A stretch of DNA of 37,215 nt from Streptococcus australis (GCF_019930045.1 NZ_JAHZQQ010000016.1:1-37215), one strand, 5' to 3'. Positions 24,248 through 36,369 are shown, counted from the stretch's first letter. Numbers and translations are program-made. The notes: a model not told the origin generated them from the letters alone.

Positions 24248-25046
24248 AGATTGAAACAGATTCACGTTGTTCTTCAACTGTGACAGTTGGAACTGGCTCC
24301 TCAACGTGGTTCTTTTCCGCTTCTTCTAAAGCTTCTTGAACTTTTTCATTCAGACCTTCAAAAGCTTGAGTAGCTGATAATTCACGGTTTACAGCTTCAA
24401 TATGTTTTTGGAGCTCTTCAATTTCAGCGCGAGAGAATTGACGGGTCAAATCAATTGCTTCATCATCGTAATTGTGATGAACGGTCTCATCCAAAGCTTT
24501 TTCAACCACTTCACGGAAAGCTTCGTCACTTGTTTGAATGTACATAGCTGTTGGACGAAGGATTTCATCCCATTCAGGTGTATCAATGATACTCAATTGG
24601 CTTTCAATGGTTGATTTCAAACGTTGATGGAAGACACGAGTTTTGTTCTTCAATTCTTCTGTTTCTACTGCAACTTTTTTCGCATTATCAGTCGCATGAC
24701 GAAGAATCTCATTTGCTTTCGCTTTTGCTTCTTCAACTAAGTGATGTGCATCTTGCTCGGCTTGTCGAACAATCGTTTCAGAACGTTCATTCGCAGCATG
24801 CTTCACACGTTCAGCTGTATCCTGAGCGATTAATACTGATTGACTCAAGGAGTCTTTCATTTCGTCAAAGTAGTTCAAGCGTTCTTCCAACGCACTAATT
24901 TTTGTTTCCAATTCATGATTTTCACGAACTAATTTTTCATAGTCTCGGTAGACCATGTCTTGAAACTCTTCAACTTCTTTAGCATCGTAGCCTCTAAATT
25001 TTACATAAAAGCGTTTATCTTTGATTTCTAAAGCTGTAAGTGCCAT
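24243..25046 (-). CDS. divIVA: Cell division protein DivIVA
   Basis: A 267-residue coiled-coil protein that marks curved membrane at septum and poles and organises division in streptococci. The N-terminal lipid-binding domain (residues 1-55) has the family pattern ALEIKDKRFYVKFRGYDAKE, followed by long coiled coils to about residue 150 and a second helical region. The C-terminus is acidic and variable. It is longer than the Bacillus homologue, as is normal in streptococci. It is preceded by ylmH and closes the division operon. Confidence 0.96.
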   Translation of the reverse strand: MALTALEIKDKRFYVKFRGYDAKEVEEFQDMVYRDYEKLVRENHELETKISALEERLNYFDEMKDSLSQSVLIAQDTAERVKHAANERSETIVRQAEQDAHHLVEEAKAKANEILRHATDNAKKVAVETEELKNKTRVFHQRLKSTIESQLSIIDTPEWDEILRPTAMYIQTSDEAFREVVEKALDETVHHNYDDEAIDLTRQFSRAEIEELQKHIEAVNRELSATQAFEGLNEKVQEALEEAEKNHVEEPVPTVTVEEQRESVSIL

Positions 25047-25055
25047 AGTTCCTCC

Positions 25056-25844
25056 TTATTTTCTACTGGAAAATACTTCAACCGTTAATTTGTATTTTCC
25101 ACTTTTTGATAGGCCATTTTCTGATAGTATTTTAAATCGGCCATACTTTCGAACACTAATTAAATCTGCTACTTGGATCATCCGACTAGGATTATCAATA
25201 GTGGCATAGTTTACCTTTACCTGTCCCGACTGAACCAATTGAACAGCTACAGACCGAGCAAGTTTAAAGGTAGAAGCTACTAGTTTATCAAGTCGAACAC
25301 TAGTAACCAATAGATCTTTGAGTTTGGACGGTTCGTCTACGGTGATCCGTTCTCGACAGTCAATCTCACGAATCTTCACAGATGCCTTTGCGATCTTCTT
25401 AAGATTCTCTTTAAAATAGGAGGAGAAACGTTCATCCACATAGATATGAATCTTCCCTTGTCCAACTAGAATATCACCAAAAGACTTTCTTTCTATGCCT
25501 AATTGATGGAGAAGCGAACCCAAAACTTGAGAGTGACTTAACCGATAAAACTTATCCGGATAAAGAACTTCTAACAGGCTTATTTCAAAATCAGATGCCT
25601 CTAACTGATAGTAGCTAGGAGCCAGAATCACTCGTGCATATTCTGTAGGATAGATTTCTGCACTTGAAAACACCTGCAAACCGTGGTGGGCACCAATTTG
25701 TCGTAAAATATCAACCTGATGTGGATTTAAAAAGGAAGTCAGTTCAAAACTATACTGTTGCTCCACCCGAGCTACTAATTCTAGAACTCGATCGATAAAG
25801 ACGTGGTCTTCTGGACTATAGTGTTGATAAAATCCCTTGGTCAT
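25056..25844 (-). CDS. ylmH: YlmH S4-domain RNA-binding protein
   Basis: A 262-residue protein with an S4 RNA-binding domain in its last third (LDKLVASTFKLARSVAVQLV, then SGQVKVNYATIDNP, about residues 185-230). YlmH homologues bind ribosomal particles and have been linked to rescue of stalled ribosomes. A link to division rests only on position. The start overlaps the ylmG stop by four bases (ATGA), and divIVA follows after 9 bp. Confidence 0.92.
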   Translation of the reverse strand: MTKGFYQHYSPEDHVFIDRVLELVARVEQQYSFELTSFLNPHQVDILRQIGAHHGLQVFSSAEIYPTEYARVILAPSYYQLEASDFEISLLEVLYPDKFYRLSHSQVLGSLLHQLGIERKSFGDILVGQGKIHIYVDERFSSYFKENLKKIAKASVKIREIDCRERITVDEPSKLKDLLVTSVRLDKLVASTFKLARSVAVQLVQSGQVKVNYATIDNPSRMIQVADLISVRKYGRFKILSENGLSKSGKYKLTVEVFSSRK

Positions 25845-26101
25845 ATAAATTGCACCAAAAATTGAAGGACAAATCGTTCCACTACGGATAGAACAAGTAA
25901 GGCAAACATGACTGTAAAGTCTAGCCCACCAAATTGCAAAGGAATCTTTCTAAATAGGCTCAAAAATGGTTCGACGATCCGTTGAACCATTTTAGCTAAA
26001 GCCGATTCTGATGCATTTGGAAACCAACTAAGCAAAGCATAGATGATTAGTACTAGCTCAAAAACCTGAAAGAAATTTCTAACTAATTGTAGGACAAACA
26101 T
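25841..26101 (-). CDS. ylmG: YggT/YlmG family membrane protein
   Basis: An 86-residue membrane protein of the YggT family. Two hydrophobic segments are visible (about residues 5-25 and 62-84) around the conserved loop RIVEPFLSLFRKIPLQFGGLD, cut here to its core IVEPFLSLFRKIP. The family is always found near sepF and ylmH and is thought to influence septum or nucleoid placement. No biochemical activity is established. It starts one base after the sepF stop. Confidence 0.92.
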   Translation of the reverse strand: MFVLQLVRNFFQVFELVLIIYALLSWFPNASESALAKMVQRIVEPFLSLFRKIPLQFGGLDFTVMFALLVLSVVERFVLQFLVQFI

Positions 26102-26102
26102 A

Positions 26103-26732
26103 TTAACGATTTCGTTTCATATCAAAGTCGTACTCAGCAACTTCGACATCATTTGGAAGGCGAATATCTTCAATATTCACAACAACATTGATTGGTGTTA
26201 ATAAGTACATAGTACTTGCAACACGACGTAGATTCCCGGCTAATACATAGCGAGCACCATCCAAATAATCCAAACATCTTCTTGCTTGAACTTCTGTCAT
26301 GTATTGGAAGTCAATAAGAATACTTTCGTTTGCCAACAACAAGTCGACAATTTCAGTTGCTTCTTCGTATTTACGAGGATAGCGAACATCAATTGTAATC
26401 TTTTCATCTGCAGCAGAACGATTTCTTGCCAACTCTTGTTGACGTTGATGAAGTCGAGTAATATTTTCAGAAGATGATTTTTGAGATGAAGCTGATTCAA
26501 CCACTGCTGTAGAAGCTACTTGTGGACGACTTGCTGCAACAGGAGTAGGTTTCTGCTCCTTGGCAGCTACCACAGCTTTTTGACGTGGTTTTGATGATGG
26601 TTGTACTGGTTTAGGGGATGCTACAGGTTGGCTAGCTCCGACTGCTTGAGCAGGCGCTTCTTGCACATCGTACTCATCTCCATCTTCAGTAAAATAATCA
26701 ATCAATCGATCAAATCTATCTTTAAATGACAT
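26103..26732 (-). CDS. sepF: Cell division protein SepF
   Basis: A 209-residue FtsZ partner that forms rings, binds membrane through an N-terminal amphipathic helix ([14 protein letters not shown]) and helps align Z-ring filaments. A long Ala/Pro/Gln/Ser-rich linker (about residues 20-100) separates the helix from the globular SepF domain (about 105-200), which has the family segments [17 protein letters not shown] and [17 protein letters not shown]. Linker length is typical for streptococci. It lies between ylmE and ylmG. Confidence 0.95.
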   Translation of the reverse strand: MSFKDRFDRLIDYFTEDGDEYDVQEAPAQAVGASQPVASPKPVQPSSKPRQKAVVAAKEQKPTPVAASRPQVASTAVVESASSQKSSSENITRLHQRQQELARNRSAADEKITIDVRYPRKYEEATEIVDLLLANESILIDFQYMTEVQARRCLDYLDGARYVLAGNLRRVASTMYLLTPINVVVNIEDIRLPNDVEVAEYDFDMKRNR

Positions 26733-26741
26733 AATTCTTTC

Positions 26742-27410
26742 CTATTTGAAAAATGAGGTCCCAATTCGCACAAAAGTCGCACCGTTAGCAATCGCCACAT
26801 CATAATCACGACTCATTCCCATGCTTAACTCTGTAAAGGGCATATTTTTCAACTGTTTCTTTTGTAATTCTTTTTGAAGTTGGTGAGTTGCTGCAAATAT
26901 AGCTTGCAACTCGTCCTGACTTGCCTCAAAAGGAGCCATCGTCATTAAGCCAACAATTTGTAGGTTATCCAAGCCTTCTAGTTCAGGAAGAATCGCATCG
27001 AGCTCTTCAGGAGCAAATCCATGCTTGCTTTCCTCTCCAGAAATATTGACTTGTATAAAACATTTAATTGGGTGACTCGCCCTTTTTTGAATTTCTTGGG
27101 CAAGCTTCATAGAATCTAAAGCATGGAAGTAATCTACATAATTGATAACTTCTTTTACTTTACGACGTTGGAGACTACCGATCAAATGCCAGGTCAGTCC
27201 CTCAACTTTTAGAGCTTGGTATTTTTCTAGAAATTTATCAACACGGTTTTCACCGATATGACAGACTCCTGTATCAACCAAAGCCTTAGCTTGTTCGATA
27301 CCAACATACTTAGTAACAGCAATCACATTGACCTGATCCGTGCGGTTTGCTGTTTCCATTGCTTGTGCAACCTGCGAGAATATTCGCTCTTTATTTTCAA
27401 TCAGATTCAT
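26742..27410 (-). CDS. ylmE: YggS/YlmE pyridoxal-phosphate homeostasis protein
   Basis: A 222-residue PLP-binding TIM-barrel protein (COG0325). The PLP lysine lies in VIAVTKYVG (near residue 34), and GENRVDKFLEK, HLIGSLQRRK and the C-terminal phosphate-binding SMGMSRDYDVAIANGATFVRIGTSFF-type region are all present. Homologues keep free PLP and amino acid pools balanced and have no catalytic reaction. It starts two bases before the ftsZ stop region and is part of the division transcript. Confidence 0.93.
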   Translation of the reverse strand: MNLIENKERIFSQVAQAMETANRTDQVNVIAVTKYVGIEQAKALVDTGVCHIGENRVDKFLEKYQALKVEGLTWHLIGSLQRRKVKEVINYVDYFHALDSMKLAQEIQKRASHPIKCFIQVNISGEESKHGFAPEELDAILPELEGLDNLQIVGLMTMAPFEASQDELQAIFAATHQLQKELQKKQLKNMPFTELSMGMSRDYDVAIANGATFVRIGTSFFK

Positions 27411-27412
27411 TC

Positions 27413-28696
<1,284 letters not shown>

Positions 28697-28705
28697 TTAC
28701 ACTCC

Positions 28706-30058
28706 TTAATCAAACATATTACCGATTAAATTCTTCATTCGGTCTGTAAAGGTAGTTTTTTCTTCTTGTTTTTGTTCTTCAACTGGATGTTGTTGCTCGA
28801 CGTTAACTACAGGCTCAATTTCTTCCGGTACATATGCTGGAACAACTGGTTGCTGTACTGGTCGTTCAAACTGAACTGGTTGCTGACGTAGACGTTGATC
28901 TCCATGTACAGCAGCTTGAGCAAGAATATCTACATCTGTTAGATTTCCAGCATATTCAGACAAGCTAATCACGTGGGCAAAAGCTGGATTGCGGATACCA
29001 ATTTGATTTGGAACATACAATTTCACATTTACACCAAAGACTTCTTGCGCCAATTCTTCAATACCAGGGAGAATAGCGCCACCACCGATGATAACAATTC
29101 CTCCAGGCAAATCAAGCAAATGTCTTCTTTCAAGATCTTGTTTGATTTGGTCGAAGATGTGTTTGATTCGAGCTGAAATAATCTCTGCCAAATATTTTTC
29201 AGATACTTGAACAGGTTCTACTTCACCAATCACCTCAACGTGGAAGACTTCGTCGCCAACTGATGGAACATAAGCTTCTCCATAGTTGAACTTCAAGCCT
29301 TCTGCTAATTTTTGAGAAGTCTTCAATACTTTAGAAATATCTTTAGTAACGTAATCGCCACCTTCTTGGTAGATATTTGTAAATTGAAGCTCTTGATTCC
29401 GAACAGAAGCTACTGTCGTTTGACCTCCACCTAAATCAATGACGGTCGCACCAAACTCACGTTCTCCTTCGTTCAATACAGACTTAATCATTGCAAGTGG
29501 TGAAATAATGATGTTCTCAACTTGCAAACCAGCACGTTCAACTGTTTTCCGTAAATTATGGAGGACAGTTCTAGGACCAGTATACAAGAGACCACGCATT
29601 TCCAAACGGATTCCCATCATTCCACGTGGATCGCGGATTCCTTGGAAACCATCAACTGTGAACTCTTCTGGAATAAAGGTAATGACTTCACGGTCTGGAG
29701 TCATACTCTTTGTCAAAGCAGATCTGACAACATTTTCAACATCTGCATCCGTAATTTCTTTTGAATCACTGGTTACAGGAATCATTCCTTGAGTTGCTTC
29801 AATTTGAAGAAGGTTCGCTGGCAACCCAACGTTCACAAGATTGATTGAAATTCCTGCTTTTTCTTCTGCTTGGCTTACTGCACTTTTAATCGCATTAGAA
29901 GCAGCCTCAATATCAACAATAATTCCATCTTTGACGCCAGCACTTTTCGCATTGCTGACTCCAATTACATTCATTTCTCCATTGACATGTTCTGCCACCA
30001 ATACTTTTATTGAACTAGTACCGATATCTAAACCTGTAAAAAAGCCGTTTCTAGCCAT
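28706..30058 (-). CDS. ftsA: Cell division protein FtsA
   Basis: A 450-residue actin-fold ATPase that tethers FtsZ to the membrane and recruits later division proteins. The N-terminal phosphate loop is GLDIGTSSIKVLVAE (about residues 9-23), the second phosphate loop is VIDLGGGQTTVA (about 201-212), and IIGGGAILPGI lies near residue 322. A Pro/Gln/Val-rich linker leads to the membrane-targeting amphipathic helix MKNLIGNMFD at the extreme C-terminus. It is the first gene of the ftsA-to-divIVA transcript, with its own promoter after the divIB terminator. Confidence 0.97.
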   Translation of the reverse strand: MARNGFFTGLDIGTSSIKVLVAEHVNGEMNVIGVSNAKSAGVKDGIIVDIEAASNAIKSAVSQAEEKAGISINLVNVGLPANLLQIEATQGMIPVTSDSKEITDADVENVVRSALTKSMTPDREVITFIPEEFTVDGFQGIRDPRGMMGIRLEMRGLLYTGPRTVLHNLRKTVERAGLQVENIIISPLAMIKSVLNEGEREFGATVIDLGGGQTTVASVRNQELQFTNIYQEGGDYVTKDISKVLKTSQKLAEGLKFNYGEAYVPSVGDEVFHVEVIGEVEPVQVSEKYLAEIISARIKHIFDQIKQDLERRHLLDLPGGIVIIGGGAILPGIEELAQEVFGVNVKLYVPNQIGIRNPAFAHVISLSEYAGNLTDVDILAQAAVHGDQRLRQQPVQFERPVQQPVVPAYVPEEIEPVVNVEQQHPVEEQKQEEKTTFTDRMKNLIGNMFD

Positions 30059-30133
30059 TACACCAGTCCTCTCTCTTTTGTTTTCCTATACGTCAATTAA
30101 TAGCTCCATTTTAGTTAGAACTATCCAAATTTC

Positions 30134-30142
30134 ATTATAACA
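30134..30142 (-). promoter_or_regulatory. ftsA operon promoter (-10)
   Basis: On the minus strand, TGTTATAAT is a perfect -10 with TG extension, giving a leader of about 70 bases. It lies only 5 bp after the T run of the divIB terminator. The -35 is weak. Confidence 0.65.
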
Positions 30143-30164
30143 CAAAAATGCCCATAGTGGGCAT
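30143..30164 (-). terminator. Terminator of murD-murG-divIB
   Basis: ATGCCCA and TGGGCAT pair around a three-base loop, followed on the minus strand by TTTTTG. It separates the two division transcripts. Confidence 0.85.
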
Positions 30165-30199
30165 ATTTTCTTTATTTATTTCAGATAATTTATGAGGGT

Positions 30200-31417
30200 T
30201 TACTCAGCGGGAACTTCTTCGTGTTGCTCGGTTACGACTGCACTCTCATCAGAATCTGTCGAGTTAGCATCAGCTTCTTCTGTTTTGTTCCCTTCCCCTT
30301 CTTCTTTTTCTTTCTTTTCCTGAGCTAAAGTAGCCATTGTTTCTGCATTGTAACTGTATATACCTGCTTCCATGTCAATGACACTGTCATCTTCAATTAG
30401 CTTGCGAATTTGATTGTAATAAGGCAATTTACGCTTGATCTGAGATACAGGCACTAAAACCTTTGTGCCATCCTTCATGGTCAGTGTCACTAAATCCTTA
30501 GTCACCTTGCTCGGTGTCAAGTCCACTGACTCAATTTCATCACGCACAGAAGATGGTATTTTCCCCAGTTGTTTCACAAATTGTCGGACCAATTCACGAT
30601 CAGAAAAACGAACAGTCAGGTAAGCCTTGGGAAGCTGATCAGCAGCAACTGGTGTCTCTACCACTTCCCCATTTTCTAAAATGGGATAGTGATCTTCCTC
30701 CGTCACATAGTAACCAAAGACCTGGTGTTCCTCAACCTGAACCTTAAACGTCGTAGGGAAGGCATAAGTCATCGAAATATCTTTGACCCACGGACTCGCT
30801 GCCTTCATATTTGCAAGATAGCGATCCCGATTCAAAAAAGTTGTCAAGGTATAATCCCGATCTTGGATCTGACTCTTTTCAAACAACAAAGTCTGATCCG
30901 CATTTTTATTCCCTGAGAATTCGATGATTTTTTGCTTAGCTAAGGGGGTTAAAAGATAGACAGAAAAGACTGCAATCAAGGTACTGATCACCAAAACAGG
31001 AATAGCTCGATAGATGTGACGTCTCGCAATCTGACCTTCCTTTTTGGCCTTCTTCGCTAGTTCCTCTTCTTCGAACCTATCTTCTGAAGGCTCTGTTAGG
31101 TAGATGATTTTTTCTTCTTCATTCTCTTCGTCTATTCCGTCAGGAAGTGTTTCTTGCAATCCCTCCTCAGCTACACCAGCTACGTTCTCATCTTCCTCTA
31201 CTTCTGCAGACTCGCCATCTTGCCCACCTGCTTCTGGATCTTCAGAAGGAATTTTTTGATTCAGAAGTTCCTGTCTTTCCTTCTCTTCTTGTGCCTTCTT
31301 TTCTTTTTCTTCTTGCTCTTCTAATTGTTTCTTTTTTTGATACTCCTGGTTTCGTCTCTGCCATTCAGAGAGCTTGGTTACTTCCTTAGGAGTATTTTGG
31401 TTCTTCTTATCCGTCAT
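30200..31417 (-). CDS. divIB: Cell division protein DivIB/FtsQ
   Basis: A 405-residue bitopic membrane protein of the DivIB-DivIC-FtsL complex, which activates septal peptidoglycan synthesis. The cytoplasmic N-terminus (1-130) is highly charged and low-complexity, rich in Glu, Lys and Gln. A single membrane helix ([20 protein letters not shown]) lies at about 138-157. The extracellular part has the POTRA domain (about 165-240) and beta domain, and ends in an acidic tail rich in Glu, Asp, Thr and Ser. The start overlaps the murG stop as ATGA. Confidence 0.95.
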   Translation of the reverse strand: MTDKKNQNTPKEVTKLSEWQRRNQEYQKKKQLEEQEEKEKKAQEEKERQELLNQKIPSEDPEAGGQDGESAEVEEDENVAGVAEEGLQETLPDGIDEENEEEKIIYLTEPSEDRFEEEELAKKAKKEGQIARRHIYRAIPVLVISTLIAVFSVYLLTPLAKQKIIEFSGNKNADQTLLFEKSQIQDRDYTLTTFLNRDRYLANMKAASPWVKDISMTYAFPTTFKVQVEEHQVFGYYVTEEDHYPILENGEVVETPVAADQLPKAYLTVRFSDRELVRQFVKQLGKIPSSVRDEIESVDLTPSKVTKDLVTLTMKDGTKVLVPVSQIKRKLPYYNQIRKLIEDDSVIDMEAGIYSYNAETMATLAQEKKEKEEGEGNKTEEADANSTDSDESAVVTEQHEEVPAE

Positions 31418-32484
31418 TTTTTCCTTTTATTAATTTCTTGATGAACTAGACTGTAAAATTCATCCAAGGAAAGCAATTCATTCGAAGCCTTCATCGCTTG
31501 ATGATAGCTTTCAGCCTCTTGGAACATTTTATCCATCATTTCTTGCAACCGATCCATGCTCAATTCTGGCTCGGCGATGGTTTCTGCATAGCCTTTTTCC
31601 ACAAAGTATTGAGCATTTTCAATCTGATCTCCCCGACTAGCTTCTTTCCCTAGGGGAACGATGATATGGAGCTTATTCATGGCCAAGAGTTCAAAAATCG
31701 TATTGGCACCACCACGGGTCACTACTAGGTCTGCCTTTTGGAGCAAAGGAAGATAGTGATCCGTCACGTAATCCACGCGATAAAGATGAGGTGCTTGTTC
31801 ATTCAAGGAAGAGTCCCCTGTCAAATTAATGACATTGTAGCTTGCCAACAAGGCTTCTCGATGATTTGTGACAAACTCATTGAACACTCGCGCGCCAGCA
31901 GAGCCACCCACAAAGAGGAGGGTTGGCAACTGTGGATCAAATTGAGCAAATACTGCTTCCAATTCTACTGGGGTTGGAAGGGCTTCCTGATGAACCTTGG
32001 TCACAGCCCCCACATGTTGGGCTTTCACTAGGCTTTTCGGCTGCTCAAAGGTTGTGAACATTTTTGTCGCAAACTTATAAGCAATTTTATTGGCCAAGCC
32101 CATGGAACGGTCGGATTCATGGACCAATACAGGAACAAAACAGAGTCGTGCAGCCACTACCGGAGGAACAGAAACGAAGCCTCCTTTAGAAAACAAAACC
32201 TGTGGCCGTACACGAAGCATGATCCAAATTGATTGGAGAATTCCCCAGAAGACCTTGAAGATATCCAACATATTTTGCCAAGAGAAATAACGGCGCAACT
32301 TGCCCGTCGCAATCGAATGGAAATGGATGTCCAAACCAGACTTCAAAATCTCTTGGTGTTCAATCCCTTTCTTGTCTCCAATATAATGAACTTCCCAACC
32401 ATCCTCGATGAAGCGAGGGATGAGGAGAAGGTTCAAGGTCACATGCCCAACTGTACCTCCCCCTGTAAATACTATTTTTTTCAT
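31414..32484 (-). CDS. murG: MurG lipid II-forming GlcNAc transferase
   Basis: A 356-residue GT28 glycosyltransferase that adds GlcNAc to lipid I on the inner face of the membrane to make lipid II. The N-terminal loop is [16 protein letters not shown] (residues 8-23), where Val replaces the second Gly of the usual GGTGGH, as is common in streptococci. The UDP-GlcNAc region has [11 protein letters not shown] and [18 protein letters not shown]. It starts one base after the murD stop and ends in an ATGA overlap with divIB. Confidence 0.97.
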   Translation of the reverse strand: MKKIVFTGGGTVGHVTLNLLLIPRFIEDGWEVHYIGDKKGIEHQEILKSGLDIHFHSIATGKLRRYFSWQNMLDIFKVFWGILQSIWIMLRVRPQVLFSKGGFVSVPPVVAARLCFVPVLVHESDRSMGLANKIAYKFATKMFTTFEQPKSLVKAQHVGAVTKVHQEALPTPVELEAVFAQFDPQLPTLLFVGGSAGARVFNEFVTNHREALLASYNVINLTGDSSLNEQAPHLYRVDYVTDHYLPLLQKADLVVTRGGANTIFELLAMNKLHIIVPLGKEASRGDQIENAQYFVEKGYAETIAEPELSMDRLQEMMDKMFQEAESYHQAMKASNELLSLDEFYSLVHQEINKRKK

Positions 32485-32485
32485 A

Positions 32486-33838
32486 TTAATTTTTCAACTC
32501 TTCTACTGTTTTAAGGAACTCATCGCCCCGTACTTCAAAATTCGCGTACATGTCCCAACTGGCATTGGCTGGACTAAGCAAGACGATATCGCCCGGCTCA
32601 GCTAATTCAAAGGCTTTGCGCGTTGCGTCTGCCACATCCGTCGCATCTAGATAGGACACACCCGCTTGATCCGCTGCTCGTTTCACCCGTTCAGCAGACT
32701 CTCCAAGGATGATCATTTTTTTAAGACCAGTAATATCTGGCACCAATTCATCAAACTCATTGCCTCGGTCCAAACCACCGGCGATCAAGATGACATGAGC
32801 GTTATCAAAGCCAGACAAGGCTTTTTGGGTTGCTAAGATGTTGGTAGACTTACTATCATTGTAGAATTTCACCCCTTCAATCTCAGCTACATACTGCAAG
32901 CGGTGCTTCACCCCGCCAAAGGCTGATAAGGTTTCTTGGATAGTTTGATTGTCAACACCACGAAGTTTGGCCACTACAATTGTAGCTAAAACATTTTCTA
33001 CATTGTGGCTGCCTGGTACTCCAATTTGGTCTGCTCGCATAACGGCTTCACCTCGGAAGTAAAGGACACCATCCTCTAAATATGCTCCATCTACCTTTTC
33101 TTGGGTTGAAAATGGCACCACAGTAGCCTCTGTTTGCTGAGCCAAGTCTTTGGCTAGATCTTGGTTAAAGTTTAGTACCACAAAATCCTTGGCAGTCATA
33201 TTCTTTTGAATCGCCCATTTTGCAGCTACATAGCCTTCGAAAGATCCATGGTAATCCAAGTGGGTCGGCATCAAATTGGTAATGACTGCGATTTCTGGAT
33301 GGAAGGCTTCAATACCCATCAATTGGAAAGAAGATAATTCCATTACCAATGTGTCTTTTGCTGTCGCTGTTTGAGCGACTTGACTAGCAGGAAAACCAAT
33401 ATTTCCAGACAAGAGACCGTTTTGTCCAGCAGCCGTTAATACTTCTCCAATCATGGTAGTGGTGGTTGTTTTTCCGTTTGAACCAGTGATTCCGATGATG
33501 GGCGCTTCTGAAACGAGGTAGGCCAATTCAACTTCGGTCAAAACAGGGATGCCTTTTTCAAGGGCTCGTTCAACCATAGGATTCGTGTAAGGAATTCCAG
33601 GGTTCTTCACCATCACTGCAAAGTCTTCATCCAAGAGTTCCAGAGGATGTCCTCCTGTCACAACTTTGATTCCTTCTTCCAGCAAGCTTTGGGCTGCAGG
33701 ATTTTCTTCAAAGGCTTTGCCATCATTCACTGTTACGATAGCTCCTAGGCGATCGAGTAGTCGAGCTGCAGATTCTCCAGACTTAGCCAATCCTAAAACA
33801 AGGACTTTTTTATTTTTAAATGTTTCAATGACGTTCAT
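32486..33838 (-). CDS. murD: UDP-N-acetylmuramoylalanine--D-glutamate ligase
   Basis: A 450-residue Mur ligase that adds D-Glu to UDP-MurNAc-L-Ala. The N-terminal Rossmann motif is [18 protein letters not shown] (about residues 9-26), the ATP-binding loop is [17 protein letters not shown] (about 115-131), and later conserved blocks are FYNDSKSTN and [14 protein letters not shown]. The start at 33838 ([11 protein letters not shown]) is chosen; a GGAGAG lies ten bases upstream, and the frame upstream of it crosses non-coding sequence. First gene of murD-murG-divIB. I do not see a strong promoter in 33839-33937. Confidence 0.96.
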   Translation of the reverse strand: MNVIETFKNKKVLVLGLAKSGESAARLLDRLGAIVTVNDGKAFEENPAAQSLLEEGIKVVTGGHPLELLDEDFAVMVKNPGIPYTNPMVERALEKGIPVLTEVELAYLVSEAPIIGITGSNGKTTTTTMIGEVLTAAGQNGLLSGNIGFPASQVAQTATAKDTLVMELSSFQLMGIEAFHPEIAVITNLMPTHLDYHGSFEGYVAAKWAIQKNMTAKDFVVLNFNQDLAKDLAQQTEATVVPFSTQEKVDGAYLEDGVLYFRGEAVMRADQIGVPGSHNVENVLATIVVAKLRGVDNQTIQETLSAFGGVKHRLQYVAEIEGVKFYNDSKSTNILATQKALSGFDNAHVILIAGGLDRGNEFDELVPDITGLKKMIILGESAERVKRAADQAGVSYLDATDVADATRKAFELAEPGDIVLLSPANASWDMYANFEVRGDEFLKTVEELKN

Positions 33839-33937
33839 AGCTTTTTTCTCTCCAATTTGTTCACCTTCTATTTTACCCTTTTTTAGACAAATTAAAAAGT
33901 CTAAAGACAGCAAAAATGACCTCTTCAGCATCTTTCA

Positions 33938-33977
33938 TAAAAAAAGAGTCGCCATGATTTTATATCACAACAACTCT
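33938..33977 (-). terminator. Terminator after typA-DUF3165
   Basis: On the minus strand, AGAGT and ACTCT, then GTGAT and ATCAT, form an interrupted stem followed by TTTTTTT. It isolates murD from the upstream genes. Confidence 0.75.
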
Positions 33978-34002
33978 ATTTTATGGAGACAAGCTCTCCT
34001 GT

Positions 34003-34269
34003 TTATTCTGATTTATCCAAGCGTTTAGAAGACTTGGTCGGCAATCGCGAAATATCAACGAGGGCCAAGTAGCCTACAAAAGCAAGGAAGGCGCCCACAA
34101 AAAATTCTGAAGGCAATTGGAAAATTTGGAAAATCGCTAAGCAAAGGAGGATGACCAAAGAGACCAACAATACGACTAGGGTAACTACATTCAGAGTTCC
34201 TCTGATGCTCTTTGGAGCTGCAAAAAGGTAAAAAAGGAGGATCAAAATACCTATAATTAAATAAACCAT
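34003..34269 (-). CDS. DUF3165 family small membrane protein
   Basis: An 88-residue protein with two or three hydrophobic helices (about residues 2-17, 25-48 and 54-72) and a basic C-terminus (PTKSSKRLDKSE) expected on the cytoplasmic side. It fits the DUF3165 family, known mainly from streptococci, with no known function. An AAAGGAGTG lies before the ATG, and only 22 bp separate it from typA, so the two are co-transcribed. Conserved position between typA and murD suggests an envelope role, but nothing in the sequence shows one. Confidence 0.8.
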   Translation of the reverse strand: MVYLIIGILILLFYLFAAPKSIRGTLNVVTLVVLLVSLVILLCLAIFQIFQLPSEFFVGAFLAFVGYLALVDISRLPTKSSKRLDKSE

Positions 34270-34291
34270 TTTGTCACTCCTTTCTTATTTC

Positions 34292-36139
34292 TTATTCAGC
34301 TGCAGCTGATTTTTTCTTTTTGTTTGCTTTTTCGCGCTCTGCCTTATTCAAGATTTGTTTACGTAGACGGATTGATTCAGGTGTTACTTCCATGTACTCA
34401 TCGTCGTTCAAGAACTCGAGTGATTCTTCAAGCGTCAAGATACGAGGAGTCTTGATAACCGCTGTTTGGTCCTTAGTAGCGGAACGAACGTTAGTCATTT
34501 GTTTAGCCTTCGTGATATTAACAGTCAAGTCGTTCTCACGAGAGTTTTCACCGATGATCATGCCTTCGTAAACCTCAGTACCTGGGTTAACAAAGATGGT
34601 TCCACGTTCTTCGATAGACATGATAGAGTAGGTTGTTGCCTTACCAGTATCGATCGAAACAAGGGCACCACGGTGACGACCACCGATTTCCCCTGGAATC
34701 AATGGCAAGTATTGGTCAAAGGTATGGTTCATGATCCCGTAACCACGAGTCATTGACAAGAATTCAGTTGAGTATCCAATCAAACCACGCGCAGGAACAA
34801 GGAAGACCAAACGAGTTTGACCGTTACCTGTTGCAACCATATCCAACATTTCACCCTTACGTTCAGAAAGGCTTTGGATGACAGACCCTTGGTATTCTTC
34901 TGGTGTGTCGATTTGCACACGTTCAAACGGCTCACATTTCACACCATCGATTTCTTTAATGATAACCTCTGGACGAGATACTTGAAGCTCGTATCCTTCA
35001 CGACGCATGGTTTCGATCAAGATAGACAAGTGCAATTCCCCACGTCCTGAAACGGTCCATTTATCTGGTGAGTCTGTTGGTTCTACACGAAGAGAAACGT
35101 CTGTTTGCAATTCTGCTTGAAGGCGCTCTTCGACCTTACGAGAAGTAACCCATTTCCCTTCACGACCAGCAAAAGGTGAGTTGTTGACCAAGAAGGTCAT
35201 TTGAAGGGTTGGCTCATCGATATGAAGAACTGGAAGAGCTTCAATAGCATCTGTTGGAGTAATGGTTTCACCAACGAAGATATCTTCCATACCTGATACG
35301 GCAATCAAGTCACCTGCTTTAGCTTCTTGGATTTCACGACGTTCCAAACCAAAGAAACCAAAGAGCTTCGTAACACGGAAGTTCTTCGTTGTGCCGTCTA
35401 GTTTAGAAAGGGTTACTTGGTCCCCAACTTTTACTGTACCACGGAAGATACGTCCGATACCGATACGTCCTACGAAGTCATTGTAGTCAAGAAGAGACAC
35501 TTGGAATTGAAGCGGCTCATCTGAGTTATCAACTGGAGCTGGGATGTGATCGATAATGGTGTCAAAGATTGGCGCCATGGTCTTTTCTTGATCTGCTGGA
35601 TCATCTGACAAGGAAGATGTTCCGTTGATCGCTGATGCATAAACAACTGGGAAGTCAAGTTGGTCATCATCCGCACCAAGCTCGATGAAGAGTTCCAAGA
35701 CTTCGTCTACTACTTCTGCTGGACGAGCAGATGGCTTATCGATTTTGTTAACTACAACGATCGGCACAAGGTCTTGTTCCAAGGCTTTTTTCAATACGAA
35801 ACGAGTCTGTGGCATGGTTCCTTCGTAGGCATCTACGACCAAAACAACACCGTCAACCATTTTCATGATCCGCTCAACTTCTCCACCGAAGTCCGCGTGT
35901 CCTGGTGTGTCCATGATGTTGATACGAGTCCCGTTGTAAGCAACGGCTGTATTTTTCGCAAGGATGGTGATTCCACGCTCTTTTTCGATATCGTTTGAGT
36001 CCATTGCACGCTCTGCCAACTCTGTACGCGCGTCAAGAGTTTCAGATTGTTTCAACAATTCGTCAACGAGGGTTGTTTTCCCATGGTCGACGTGGGCGAT
36101 AATCGCGATATTACGGATATCTTCTCTTAATTTTGTCAT
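34292..36139 (-). CDS. typA: Ribosome-associated GTPase TypA/BipA
   Basis: A 615-residue translational GTPase related to EF-G that binds the 70S ribosome and aids 50S assembly and growth under stress or low temperature. G motifs are AHVDHGKT (residues 13-20), [12 protein letters not shown] (about 73-84) and NKID (about 127-130), followed by EF-G-like domains II, III and V and the TypA-specific C-terminal domain ending in a Lys-rich tail. The ATG at 36139 ([10 protein letters not shown]) is chosen, with GAGGAAA upstream; an in-frame TTG seven codons earlier is less likely. Confidence 0.97.
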   Translation of the reverse strand: MTKLREDIRNIAIIAHVDHGKTTLVDELLKQSETLDARTELAERAMDSNDIEKERGITILAKNTAVAYNGTRINIMDTPGHADFGGEVERIMKMVDGVVLVVDAYEGTMPQTRFVLKKALEQDLVPIVVVNKIDKPSARPAEVVDEVLELFIELGADDDQLDFPVVYASAINGTSSLSDDPADQEKTMAPIFDTIIDHIPAPVDNSDEPLQFQVSLLDYNDFVGRIGIGRIFRGTVKVGDQVTLSKLDGTTKNFRVTKLFGFFGLERREIQEAKAGDLIAVSGMEDIFVGETITPTDAIEALPVLHIDEPTLQMTFLVNNSPFAGREGKWVTSRKVEERLQAELQTDVSLRVEPTDSPDKWTVSGRGELHLSILIETMRREGYELQVSRPEVIIKEIDGVKCEPFERVQIDTPEEYQGSVIQSLSERKGEMLDMVATGNGQTRLVFLVPARGLIGYSTEFLSMTRGYGIMNHTFDQYLPLIPGEIGGRHRGALVSIDTGKATTYSIMSIEERGTIFVNPGTEVYEGMIIGENSRENDLTVNITKAKQMTNVRSATKDQTAVIKTPRILTLEESLEFLNDDEYMEVTPESIRLRKQILNKAEREKANKKKKSAAAE

Positions 36140-36182
36140 GATTTCCTCTATTGTATTCAAAAATTTATTTTCTAACTGAACG

Positions 36183-36191
36183 ATTATACCA
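36183..36191 (-). promoter_or_regulatory. typA extended -10
   Basis: On the minus strand, TGGTATAAT is a perfect -10 with TG extension and a weak -35. The leader is about 37 bases. The rest of the 36192-36340 gap is pyrimidine-rich on the plus strand and shows no gene. Confidence 0.65.
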
Positions 36192-36340
36192 CAATTTTAA
36201 GCAAATGACTTAACTCAAGTAAGTGTAAATGTTTTCATGCTTTCTTTCGAAAACCTTCTTTCTCATTCCCACTCCTATCCACTCTATTCATGAAAATCTT
36301 TCACCTCTTTATCCCTTTTCTTCATCCTTTTTCCGAATAC

Positions 36341-36369
36341 TTGTGATTCTCTCCATTTCATGCTATCCT
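36341..36369 (+). promoter_or_regulatory. rsuA promoter, predicted leaderless start
   Basis: TTGTGA (36341-36346) and TATCCT (36364-36369) are 17 bp apart, and the -10 has a TGC extension. The ATG is only seven bases after the -10, so the mRNA should begin at or within a base or two of the start codon. No Shine-Dalgarno is present. Confidence 0.6.
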
